Below, piece after piece: positions 35,849-47,161 of a DNA stretch of 64,000 nucleotides. The stretch is from positions 1,716,548,889-1,716,612,888 of the forward strand of contig OY728125.1 of the NCBI GenBank assembly GCA_963277665.1, given 5' to 3'. Made by a program: the position numbers and the translations under genes. The stretch comes from Viscum album (Eukaryota; Streptophyta; Magnoliopsida; Santalales; Viscaceae). Positions within the stretch are counted from its first letter, which is position 1. Every line of letters starts with the position of its first letter. Below the pieces are notes generated by a model, which saw only the letters and a list, made by a program, of their open reading frames with translations, made no database searches and was not told the origin of the DNA.

Positions 35849-37108
35849 TTTCATTTTTATCTAACATTGTGTTTTAAGTGTTTGTGTTGATAGGCATTTG
35901 ATTGCCAAGAAGTTGACCAAGGAAGAGGCAGAAATGGACTGAAATTCAGTCCACCGGCCGACCGGTGGCTTCACCATCGGCCAGCCGGTGGCATCCAGAC
36001 CAAACAGTGGAAGCTACTGCCTTCCCACCGGTCGACCGGTGGCTCTGCCACCGGTCGACCTGTGGCACCCAGCACAAATAGTGAGACCTACTGTCTTTCC
36101 ACCGGCCAGCCGGTGGCTCCTCACCGGTCGACCGGTGGAGCCTGGATCAAGACTCTTCTTCTCTATCAAGGCACCGGCCAGCCGGTGGAGATGTACCGGT
36201 CAGCCGGTGGCCCCTGGACAAGAATCCTATGCCTTTTTGCACACACCGGCCAGCCGGTGGGACTGTACCGGCCAGCCGGTGGACACAGTCAAACTAGCCG
36301 TTGGGCTGTTGACCAGCCTGTCCACTTGACTCCCAACGGCTCCGAAGACCTCTCCAACGGCTCCGAAGCCTCCCCAAGGGTTCCTAGCCTATAAATAAAG
36401 GCTGAGGAAGCCCCGGACAATTACCGGAACACTTGTGAAGCCAACGGACATATTTTGGATCAATTGGCCAACCTCCGGCGACTTCCTTCAAAGGAACCCC
36501 AAGAGCTCCAACAACTTCCACATCCAAGGAGCTCCACTCAAGAAGCTTGGGAGAGCACGCCCATCAACTCCATCATCCATTGGCGCCCGAGTCTTCCCAA
36601 TTACGGGTTTTATTGCATTTATTTATTTTGAGCTTAAAATTGGGTTTGTGCCTACAAACCCCAACCCTTTTCTCTTCCCCCCTTCTTTTGGGTTTCACAC
36701 CACCACTAAGGTGTGAAGAGGTTGTCAAGCCTTACCTTGTAAAAGGCTTGAGATCGGTGAGTTAGTCTTCACCCGTAAAAAGACTAGTGGGTTATTGCTT
36801 AACCATTAAAAGCATTGGGTTCTTGCTAAACCAATAAAAGCAAGCTGTAATAGGTCCTAGTGCTACCTCAAAGCCTAGTGGGTTTCTTGCTAAAACCATT
36901 GAAAAGCAAGCGGTAGGAATCTCTCAACGGTTGAGTTGGGAGCGGAGACGTAGGCCGGGTTTTTGGCCGAACTCCGTTATCAATTTGCGTGTCTTGCCTC
37001 TTTATTTCCGCTGCACTTTACTTTGATTTTTAATTTGTTTTTTTTTTAAAAGGCAATTCACCCCCCTCTTGCCATCATTCCCTCCCTCGCTTTTCTTCCG
37101 ACCCAACA
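35799..37108 (+). repeat. 3' LTR of the gag-only copia element
   Basis: 1310 bp, matching the 5' LTR apart from two substitutions and one T. The palindrome array is at 35951-36282 and TATA at 36390-36397. It ends CCGACCCAACA followed by the target duplication CTTAT. Confidence 0.9.
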
Positions 37109-38092
37109 CTTATGACTTTATATTACCCGTTCTTTTGTAAATTCCATGCTAAAGAAGTGTTTTGGGTAAAATCGTTTCATTTATCGTAGGTGTTTTGACT
37201 TGTTGTTCTTGAAATTATTATTACTTATTTCATGATTTACTTACTTCCAGAATATAGAATATGATTTATATATCATATATATTCAGTATATATATATATA
37301 TAAGATAGATAAATGAAATGAAAAACACCGTTCATGGAGACGGTAGTCCGTACGTACGCATGAACGCTGTTTTCCTTTCCTTATTGTCTTGAATGGAAGT
37401 AAGTAGATGACATACATATACATATATACATAAATCCAGTAGCTTTATAATGTCATATATTTCATTATTATTTCTTATATATACTTTTTAATCATTCTTA
37501 AATGGTTAACATGGAGAATGAATCTCATCGCGTCGTGGAGACGGTAGTCCGTACGTACGCACGAGCGATGATATCGTTCCCATGGTCGTGGAATTGTGTT
37601 GAAGTGTATGTATACTATTTCAGTATCAATATCACTTTATAATAATCATATATAGTTACTCATTACACCATTATACCAATCCAATTAAGGTGGTGACGGA
37701 AAATATATTACACCACGGCGTGGAGACGGTATTCCGTACGTACGCACGCGCGGTGATTTCATTTTTCCGTAGGATGGATAGAAGGTGAATTAGAGTTGTT
37801 TCATATTTATAATAACATATCAGTATATAAGAAATACTGATGTTATTACTTTATCATGAAACAACTAAAGAAGAAGAATTTTGAAGAAGAAAGAAATTGA
37901 AAAGATCGGTAATGGATATTACCTCTTCTTTGAAACGCCTCTTTGAATCCTCCACTTAGGGAACTAAGATTGGTCATTGAAGAAGACCAGGACCTCTAGG
38001 ATTATTCTAGGGAAGTGGAGAGGAGAAAATGGCAGGGGTTGGCCGAGCTTGAGTTCTCAAATTGGTGTGAGGAGGAGGGGGAGGAGGTGCCC

Positions 38093-38099
38093 TTTTATA
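38093..38099 (-). promoter_or_regulatory. TATA box of the LARD 5' LTR
   Basis: The minus strand reads CTTATAAAAGGG. It is the promoter that would drive the minus-strand LARD. The copia insertion lies downstream of it in the direction of transcription, inside the LTR. Confidence 0.6.
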
Positions 38100-39933
38100 A
38101 GGGAGGAGAGGGGCACCTTAGAAATATCTCAAAATATTATTTTATATTAATGTTAAAATCGGTTTATAATGGTTCCAAAGGGTCTTATTTCGAAGGTAAA
38201 GTGGGGATGGGTCTAAATCCTATCATCCAATAGGATTTAGACAAGTTTAGGGTATTATTTTAACCTTATCAATTAGATTTAACTCTAAGTTAAATAATTT
38301 AACATTTACCGTGTCTTTTTGTTTTCTTTCACTATATGGTTAATACACTTACTATAACATGCCAAACGAATCCCAAATTGTTTATTATTAATATATATAT
38401 CCTTATCTAAGTCATTTGGCCGAACATTAGATTTTTAGGAAAAAAATAACAATTAATAATATAATATTTTATTTAAAAACTATTTTGTCTCAATTTTGAC
38501 ACTATTTGATATATGATTTTTGTGAAAGTCATAACAGAATTATATGTTCAAACCAAGTTTATTAAAGCAACACTAATATATCATAGTAACCTAGAAAATT
38601 AGTGGAATTCATAAAAAGTCTCAAATTACATTCATTTGATCATTTATAACATCAATTATGTTAATATTTTCTTAAAAGGGTAATTACTGCATCATTGTTG
38701 TGTCATAAATAAATTAATATATTTAAGTCTAAAAATTATAAATAAAATATCATTATGTAGGAAATCTTTTTAGCTTTCTAATGAATATTTATAGTCGAAT
38801 TTATATTATGTAAAACCCCATATTAAAAATGTTTTAGTTATTAAACTTTGATTTTAACTATTTTAACTATTCATTAAATAAAATAATATTAAATGTCATA
38901 ATCTAATCCAAGTGGACCTAAATGGTCATATTATATTCATAAGGTTGTTTTTGGTCAAATTACACTTATCCAATAGAATTAGGACATGTGTTAGGGTAAT
39001 AGTAATATCACATTTACCCTTAGTTACCCTATTTACTATTAACCGTGGTAAAAAAAAGTAAAAAGTTACTATTCACCAAAAATTATTTTCATCTCATTGA
39101 ACCACATTTTAGTCCTTGATATTAACCGTGTCTGTCGGATTTTCGAAATTACATTCACAGAAGCGGTAAAATTAAGTTTTATGCAAAATTCAGTTTTTAA
39201 CCTACCACTTAGTGGTTTCACTATTCATCAAAAATTGAAAGTTTTCAGAAAAATGACAAAATTTCATCCTAAGATATATTTCATATTCCGAATTCAAAAA
39301 TGAAGTCTATTTTACCAAATTCATAACATAGAAATTTCATTAATTAATTTTATAATTAAATCCCGCTGTTAAAACAAATAGCGTGTTTTTAAATATCAAA
39401 AGACTGACACTTGATTATGTCTGGTTTAAATGTGAAATTACATCCAATGACCAACATTGTATTAAATTGTAAAAATATATTCTAAATATACTTTAAAACC
39501 ACTCAAATTAATGATTTATCGCTATTAATTATTTCGATTAAAAAAGTTGTTTTTAATTATAATTTAGTAATTTTCACTATTCATCAGAATATGAAAGTTA
39601 TCCGAAAAGTACCAAAATTTCACCTTAGGCTAAATTCGATACCCCGAATCCAAAAATGAAGTCCATTTTGAGAGCTGAAATTTCTAAAATTTAAAAAGTG
39701 GTTATTACTATTCATAATGGCTAGTTTTAATAATATTTTAATAGCATATTGTTGTTTCGCGAAACTCAGTATTGCGTACTATACACGCTATCGAGGAAGG
39801 TTGTGATTGTGTGTAATGCAAGGCAAGTCAAGGATGTGTGTTGTGCAAGCTCCTTTTTGTGTTGCGTACAACACAAGACATTAGTGAAATTAAAAAGAAT
39901 ATTTTTCATAAAATCTTGAGCTGTTACAATCAC

Positions 39934-40184
39934 TCTCCATCAGAACAGGATGGTTATATTTCTCTTCCATAACCATGTTTTCACTTCCCACCTATGTTCT
40001 CAAGTGTGGAAATCATGTTATGAGTTACTTTGGGTAGCCATAATGTTTCTAAGATTAGTTTTTTAAATGGAGTTATTGTTTTAATTTTTACGATGTGGGT
40101 TTATATGAATGAAACTTTAATGTACTAATCATTTGATAAACTAGATATTTTTTGGGGGGAAAATTAATTTTCAGGTGGTTATAA
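39934..40184 (+). mobile_element. Element C, internal region (right part)
   Basis: It resumes after the second ATCAC (39929-39933) with TCTCCATCAGAAC, continuing the sequence broken at 24501. It aligns with 1824-2020 of the array, the non-coding 3' end of an internal region. It has a G-rich stretch at 40151-40163 and ends in AGGTGGTTATAA, a decayed polypurine tract. There is no gene. Confidence 0.7.
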
Positions 40185-42290
40185 TGAAACAATTCGATAT
40201 TTTTTAAAATATATTTTTGAATTATTTAATCTTTTCGATATTTTTCATTTCAAAAAATTCTAAATATAAATTTTGTAAAATGAAAAGTACTATATCTAGA
40301 TTGAATTATACATAAAACCAACCCAATATTACTCTACAAATGAGAATCAGATTATCTTTAGGTATACGAAACACTCTACTTCCCTTATGTTACACACAAC
40401 ATCGAGTTATTTTGATAGCATGAATTACATGTGTGACCAAGTTTTACCATACAATAGTATATTATAAAAATAATATTATTTAATATAATAAGATAGAACC
40501 TACACATTAAATTAGTGGTTATGAATACTAATAACTAACATATGAAAATATAATGTTTATAATATCAATTAATTGGGTAGTAATTAATTAAAAATTAAAA
40601 TATATACCAATGGATTATATTAAAAATAGTTTCATTTTTATGTATCCAAAATCTTTTTTAATAAATTAAAATAATTATAATTATTTAATGATATTAATGA
40701 AATATATAATTTATATATTAAATCAAATATTTTTTATATTCGTAGGAATAGGATAAGAATAAATCAAATTTTACAAATAAAACCCTATATTTTCAAAAGG
40801 GAAATGTTACCGCATGATAATAGAGAACCAATTTTAAATCTATTTTTTTTAATGTTTTAGAGTTTTTTTATGAAAAAATAAACTTTTTCATTGAATTAGG
40901 GATATCAAAATTTACTTTGGATGAATTTTTCGTTTTTTGATAAGTTTAATGGTTTGATGAATAATAAATCATACTGAATTTTAATTAAAAATCTGGTTTT
41001 CATTGAAATAATTTAGAGTGTTTAATTATATATTTTCTTGGTTTTAAATTATAATTAGTTAAACTCTTTATAATTTAATCCACTTTAGGTAATTAAAATC
41101 AATTTCACATTGAATTTGGATATAAAAATATGTCAATATTTTGGATGTTTCCACTTTAAAACCTAGTTTTACTATTCCTTCAGCAAGATTAATTTTAAAT
41201 AAACATTAGAAATTTCTATATTTTAAAATATTGAAAATGTATTTTATATTTGTAATTAGAAGTTCCAATTTTTTTTTAAATAGGTATATTTTATTTTTTG
41301 ACAATTTTAATAGTGACTTTAGAAAATTTTAATACCACTATGAAGGGTAAAATATGTAATTAAGGGTAAAAGTGATATAATAAATATTATAAAACTACCA
41401 TCACACATGAAAAAATATATTGGATGATGGAAATTCATCTATTATCACATAAGGATATATATATAGAATAATTTAATGGAAACTCGACCATGAAAATGAC
41501 ATAAATATTATTAAACTCAATGGGAGTGACAAAATGTCACACTCTTACTTTTATTATCTATAATATTATTAATGTGGGTATAAATAGAAGATACCCTAGA
41601 CTATATATATTATTATGAAGTAAAATATGTTTATCTACATCATATAAATTTATTATTAATTTTAGTAAATAAATATTTATCAGAAATAATTAAAAAATAA
41701 TAATGCATAAATTACTCAATTAAAAAACTATCAATTAAATGACATTAGAAATATTAAAAGAAATATAATTTGATTTTATTAAGGTTATTATTGTTTTTTT
41801 GTTAATATGACTTTTTATGGGTGTGTTAAGTGGATGTTTTTGAATTTATCTTGTTGTATGTATTTTCGTAAAGTCAATGTTATGAATTGTGTCAAAATTG
41901 ACACTTATGATATTTTATGGAAATATTATTTTATTTAATTATTTTAAAAATCATAAAATATTTAATAAGGACAATGGGATTATATATGGTCACCAATATC
42001 CAAAATTTTCCATTTATAGTCCAATTTACACTTTATATGTAAAAATTATATCCTATTAATATTTAAAGCATTACTATCACAATGAAAATTAAAATGGATT
42101 AACAAAGGGTTAATCAAAATGATAAGGTTTAAAATAACTTCAAAACATATATAAATTCTATTTTTAATTATATAAAAACCTTATATTATCTTTTATTTGA
42201 ATAAATTAAATTTTGGAGGTATTTATATTGAGATTTATTTTATTGTAAATTAATCTGTTAAGAAACTCCAAAATTGACCTTCCCCTCTCT

Positions 42291-42298
42291 TATAAAAG
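42291..42298 (+). promoter_or_regulatory. TATA box of the C 3' LTR
   Basis: TATAAAAG follows CCCCTCTCT and precedes GGAACATATCCTTCTCTACTC, the same layout as at 14272. Confidence 0.6.
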
Positions 42299-44541
42299 GG
42301 AACATATCCTTCTCTACTCCACACACTTCAGAACCTATTTTATTTGGTAAAAATTAGTCCAATTATCCTCCAAACTTCCCTCTATTCATCATTGAATACT
42401 TATTTTTGTAATAAATTCCATCAATTAATTCCATTTGTGAAAACCAAAAGGAATTAACCAAAGAATGTGTAATGTTCATCAACAAATGTTTCTGTTCTAT
42501 TTCATCCTTAAACCCCTAAAATTATTTTTTATTTCATGTTTAAATAATAAAACCATTAAATTTAAAAAAATTGATGTTTTAATTCTATGGGTATTACCTA
42601 CACTGACACCCACATACGTTTCATGGGTAACAAACATAATTTTCTTGTGAATGTTGAACTACCGCCTCACGAAATGATATTGTTCATTTTTCCTTTACCA
42701 ACTATAAAGGATGAGAATTATAATGGAAATTATGTTTTATATTAAATTTATTACATAATTATACTTATTTAATGATAATAAAACATCTAAATTTTTACCA
42801 CATGATCATTTTGGAAATGATAATGTAACTCGTAAGGATGTCGGGTTTTCAATCTCCAAAATGTGATGTGATTCGTTTCTCATCTATATTTTGCATGGAT
42901 GGTAATAAGGATGAATTTAACAAATATATATGATATATAAATTATTATTATTATTCTATAATGATAATTTATCATATAATTTTATTTCCTTTTAAAATGA
43001 TAAGAAAATGAAAAAAAAACGTTCATGGGTACTTACGACCTACCGTCTCCATGAACAATGTATTTTATTTTATGCCTCTACAATTTATGAATATTAATGA
43101 ATAAAAATATAATGAATATATATTATATATATATATATCATGGTTATCATTCATTATATGATAAATTCATGATCTATGTAGGAGGACTAAGGATTAAAAG
43201 TGAAAGCATGAACGAAAAAACAAAGTGGTTATTACCCAAAAAGAAAATATAAAATAGAATTGTTGATAAATGGGTAATAGAAGGCCATAAGTAAATAATT
43301 TTTCATATTATATAATAAAATATTGTTCTATAATAGATTTATAATAAATTTATATATATTATAAAGTTGGATTTCATGATTATGACGTGAGTCTATACAT
43401 TAGGTATGGTAATTTCATTTCACTTTTAATTTTGGTGAGAAACATGTCGTATTAACAACTCACATATTATTTGTGGTGTATATACTAACCTATGACATTT
43501 TATATCATTAATTTAACTTATTTAATTATATAAAAATCTCTATATGATGTTATTATTTTATGGGATTCACAAATCTAATGTTACTCAAGTAGTAAGAAAT
43601 TTATGTTACATTTCTATATCTATGGGATTAAGGAATTATACCCTACATGTTTCTTCTATATGGTGTATATACTGACCAGGAATGTATTTTATGAATTTTA
43701 TCCAAAATTTTATTTTATTTTAATATCCATATAATTTTAGTTGTTTCATGGGGAATATTATTCTACTGATTATAAATAAATGATTATTTATTTCACAATC
43801 TCATCAATATTTGGGATTGTTTAATTTTAATTATCTATTAGGAAATATTTACATTCCATATCAATGTTTTATAAAGAAATCAATCAATTTTTATTGTGGA
43901 TGTTTATATTAATTCTTACCCATTTTTTGACTTTTTATATCATAGTATAAAAGGAATCTTTTTGTTTGTTTTCAAATGAGGTACTTTGTTACTTTTCTAT
44001 AAAAAAGTACAAAAGGAATGTTTATCTTAACATATATACCATGAATGGAATATTATTCCATCATGAAGCCTTAATTATATTAATCTTACTTTACAATTTT
44101 AAAAGTTTATTTTTAATGAAAAATTTTTATTTTTAAATTGCTTAGCATTTTACGAAAATAACTTTTTTAAAGAATAAATGATATTTTTATCAAGAATTTT
44201 TTTCATGTTATCTCTCAAAATTATTTTACATCTATGATAACATTATTCTATGTTACTTATGTTATACTATAGATACAATTAAATACTATAATTTTTATTC
44301 TTTCCTATAATGGTTTATTTTTAATATGTAATGGTATTTATGAAACCCATTTCTTTTCCATGGGTAATGTTATGATTGAAGGATGCTTATGCAACCCATT
44401 TCCTTCCATGATATAATGAATTATTTATGTTCTTATGGTGCACATATGTATGGATTTCATTATATGATGGGTGGGACCTATATCTCCCTCTAATTCAATG
44501 GGTAAATATTTATATCTCATGATATAATGATGGGAATAAAT

Positions 44542-44670
44542 TTTATGGGATTGATCCACTATGGGAATATGGGGAAACCTGATCCACTCTGGGAAGATGG
44601 GGAAACTCGATACACTATGGGAAGGTAGGGAAAATGATCCTAAATAGGGAGATGGGGAAACTATATCCCT
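44542..44670 (+). repeat. Tandem repeat, about 4 x 30 bp, in the C 3' LTR
   Basis: The units resemble GATCCACTATGGGAA followed by GATGGGGAAAC, with four copies running on into diverged sequence. It corresponds to the array at 21828-21930. Confidence 0.7.
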
Positions 44671-44856
44671 TACAAGGAATGGTCTGTAACTCCCGGACAG
44701 TAGGTATAGTCCCAATGAAGTTTCCTAAAAAGTAGTAGCACTGAATATTTATTTATAGGGAATGATTTTACATGTTTATCTATATAACAAAATTCCATGT
44801 CTTATTCTAATTTAATAATTTTATAGATTATGCTCTTTATTTTCTTATGATTCATG

Positions 44857-47125
44857 TGTAAAGATTCGAATCTGGATCCACTCAACTGGTGCCCCGTACC
44901 CGGTTCGCCACATAACCTCAAGCGCGTTTCCCCAAACGCCAGAGGCTGCTGATTATCAGTGAGGGACTTGGTGAGTCAATCGGGAAACCATGGCCTCATT
45001 TGGTGAAGTATGCAGTGGAAGGAAAATAATAAACAATAGTTGAAGTAGTAAACAACATACAACAACTGAAACCAAATAGTAGAAGCAATATATAATATAA
45101 AAATGATGCAGCATGGTACATGTATCTATGGAAAGAAGTAAACAAAGCAACATGCTGAAATGCAACTAAAACCCAAGTACTAAAAGTAAACAGTAAACTC
45201 CAGTAGCATCGGAAGCCTAAGCTCGGTCCCATGCTCTCCAGCTCTAACAATTAATCAAGCACCTAAGGTAGAAGGGCCACAATCCCTATCCATACATGCA
45301 ACCATATAACTTGTTTGGGCCGAAAAGAAGGACCCAAACAGGGTGTGAGACTAATCCTAGTCAGCAACCACCACAAGATCTGTACCCTAATGTCATCGAG
45401 AAATATAGGAAAAGTAAATGAAATAAATGCAACAGATAAACAGAAGTACACTGAGTAACCAATCCTACAAGACTCCATTCAAATTTATTCATTAATTTAA
45501 TTCAATCATTTAATCATCAACCAAAGAATCTTGAAAAAATCTCTATAATCCAAAGGCATAGCAGGTAACACAACAGGTATCTCAACAGAGTACCTAACAA
45601 CAAGCAGTACAAACCCAAGCTTGTTCTTTGGCTTGGTGGACTCATCACAACCAACCAACATTAATTTGTCACACTGACCATCTGGGTGGCTCACGCGGGC
45701 AGACCCCTATGGTCAAGTATTCAACAAAGGCAAAGACACTTTTAGGAAGCACTCATTGTCAATTCCCCCTATGGTCTTACAGCGATACTAAAAACTCTCT
45801 GAGGAATCAATTACGTCTAATTCCCCCTATAGTCTGGATTCGATAATTATCAGACCCTCTGAGATAGCACAAAGTCAGTATCCCTTATAGTCTCGTAGTG
45901 GTAATAATTAAATAGGCCCTCTGAGGAAGCACTCAATGTTAATTCCCCTTATGGTCTAGCTACACCAAGTTCCCACAGACATGTGTAAAAGCAATCGTAC
46001 GTAACCGATTCGTATTAGCCCAAAGTATGTTCAATAAAGTACTTAGCTAATAGCTACAATGCATCAAAAACATTTAAACTACAGGAAACATATGCAATTA
46101 TTCATATCAAGGAAGGCAATCAGTGTAACAAGGTTTGCCTCACAGGCAACCTAATCCAAACAGTGATTAATGTCCAAAACAAGGGAAACACCCATGGTGT
46201 GATCCTCAGACATGAAAAAAAGCAGTCATTATTCATCTAACAGCCGCAAGCACACAAGAAATACAAGGAAGATAATATTACATGATCAAAACCCTAACCT
46301 GAGATACCCGATACATGGGTATCCGGTACTTTTGCACAAAAACTCAAAGAAATTTAACGTTAGGCATCAAACCACCTACCTCGAAGGTTTTGACGAAAAC
46401 CCCAACAATGAAGAATGCACAAGAAACTCATGTTGATTCTCCAAGAACCCACCTTAGATCCCTTCTCCTAACAAGATCATGACCCAAAATCCTCAAATTT
46501 TTCATCCACACACTTAGATCTACCCATAACGGGAGTAGATCTATGAAACCGAGGTAAGAGGAGAAATATATCTAAGTAGATCTAAGAAAACGATCAAGAA
46601 CGAAAGAGAACGATCACATACCTCAAGAATCTGGCTTCAATTTTCTAATAGAAGCCTTTGAATCACCTCCAAAATGCTTGGTAGAAGTTTTCCAACCTTT
46701 AAGGGAGAGTAATCTCGATTTATGGCTGCTTAGGAGCTTAAAAGAGGCAATTAGAGGCAAAAAAAGTTAGATCCACAATTTAAGGATCTAATTTAAGTGA
46801 CCACATGGTTTGATCGCATGGTTAAACCAACTGTGCACTAATCGTGCGGCTTGTACTGCTTTGCCAACACTCCTCGAATAGTCTCGTCGCATGGTTTCCC
46901 TTAATCGTGCGATAACAGTGTGGTCACCACTTCCTTGAGTGCCATCTACGCACGGTTTGGCCGCACGGTTAGACAAACCATGTGCCACCCGTGTAGCTCC
47001 CCGTTTTGCCTCAAAACTTCATTTCAATTTTCCCCGACTCTCCCAAGCATCACCCTTAACTTTAAAACCAAGAAAAACATCAACCAAGGGGTCAAATACC
47101 TGAAAAGAAGATTCAGGTTCTTACA
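44857..47125 (-). repeat. 3' LTR of the minus-strand gypsy chromovirus (2.27 kb)
   Basis: On the minus strand it starts TGTAAGAACCTGAATC (47125) and ends CGAATCTTTACA (44857). The first ~800 bases on the plus strand match 63182-64000, the 5' LTR of the same element, with clear divergence, so the insertion is not young. TCATG at 44852-44856 is the likely left target duplication. It holds a tandem repeat at 45700-45965. Near 46800-47000 a motif of the form TAACC(A/G)TGCG followed by CAAACC(A/G)TG occurs twice, with further fragments. ORFs across it are not genes. Confidence 0.85.
45700..45965 (-). repeat. Tandem repeat, 4 units of ~60-75 bp, in the gypsy LTR
   Basis: Each unit contains CTCTGAGGAAGCACTCA or a close variant, followed by AATTCCCCCTATGGTCT or a variant. 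The unit ends recur near 45776, 45837, 45897 and 45960. It is part of the LTR. No function is known to me. Confidence 0.65.
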
Positions 47126-47138
47126 AACTTCCCCCAAT
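47126..47138 (-). promoter_or_regulatory. Polypurine tract of the minus-strand gypsy element
   Basis: The minus strand reads TATTGGGGGAAGT directly before the LTR start TGTAAG. The Tekay element has the closely similar AATGGGGGAATA at its own 3' LTR, so the two elements are related. Confidence 0.8.
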
Positions 47139-47161
47139 AAAGAAATTTGTCCCTGATTTTC

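Larger units (their letters stand above)
32334..37108 (+). mobile_element. Gag-only, Sirevirus-like copia element, very young
   Basis: A complete element with two LTRs (32334-33642 and 35799-37108), a primer site, one intact gag and a polypurine tract, but no protease, integrase, reverse transcriptase or RNase H. The target duplication CTTAT is at 32329-32333 and 37109-37113. The empty site is visible in the other LARD LTR (GGTTCACTTATGACTTTA near 25893). By eye the LTRs differ at two bases (32511/35976 and 33297/36762, approximate) and in a T run by one base, so insertion was recent. Such elements are known as TR-GAG. The palindrome-rich LTR and repeated polypurine tracts are hallmarks I associate with Sireviruses. 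It would need enzymes from an autonomous copia relative. Confidence 0.9.
30950..39928 (-). repeat. 5' LTR of the minus-strand LARD, split by a copia element
   Basis: The outer parts are 30950-32333 and 37114-39928. Between them are the copia insertion and its second target-site copy. Without the insert the LTR is about 4.2 kb and closely matches 24507-28713. Stem-loops a, b and c recur at 37320-37375, 37526-37570 and 37711-37755 with identical cores. TATA lies at 38099-38093, the donor-like site at 37922 and the acceptor-like site at 31152. The copia element sits inside the predicted intron, so it would separate donor and acceptor by a further 4.8 kb. Confidence 0.85.
40185..44856 (+). repeat. 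3' LTR of element C, interrupted at 44856
   Basis: The start TGAAACAATTCGATATTT aligns with the LTR starts TGTAACAGCCCAAGATTT (LARD) and TGTGACACCCCAAGATTT (array). From 40444 on it matches the C 5' LTR to about 22124. The last ~390 bases of the LTR are missing here and should lie beyond the gypsy element, to the right of this window. TATA is at 42291-42298, a donor-like TGT|GTAATG at 42469, hairpin-family members near 42830-42880 and 43019-43056, and a tandem repeat at 44542-44670. No gene is supported inside it. Confidence 0.75.

Noticed and set aside
44425..46436. Cluster of small ORFs that could be host genes
   Set aside because: They fall in the C LTR end and in the gypsy LTR, recur in part at 63278-63817, and show no domain.
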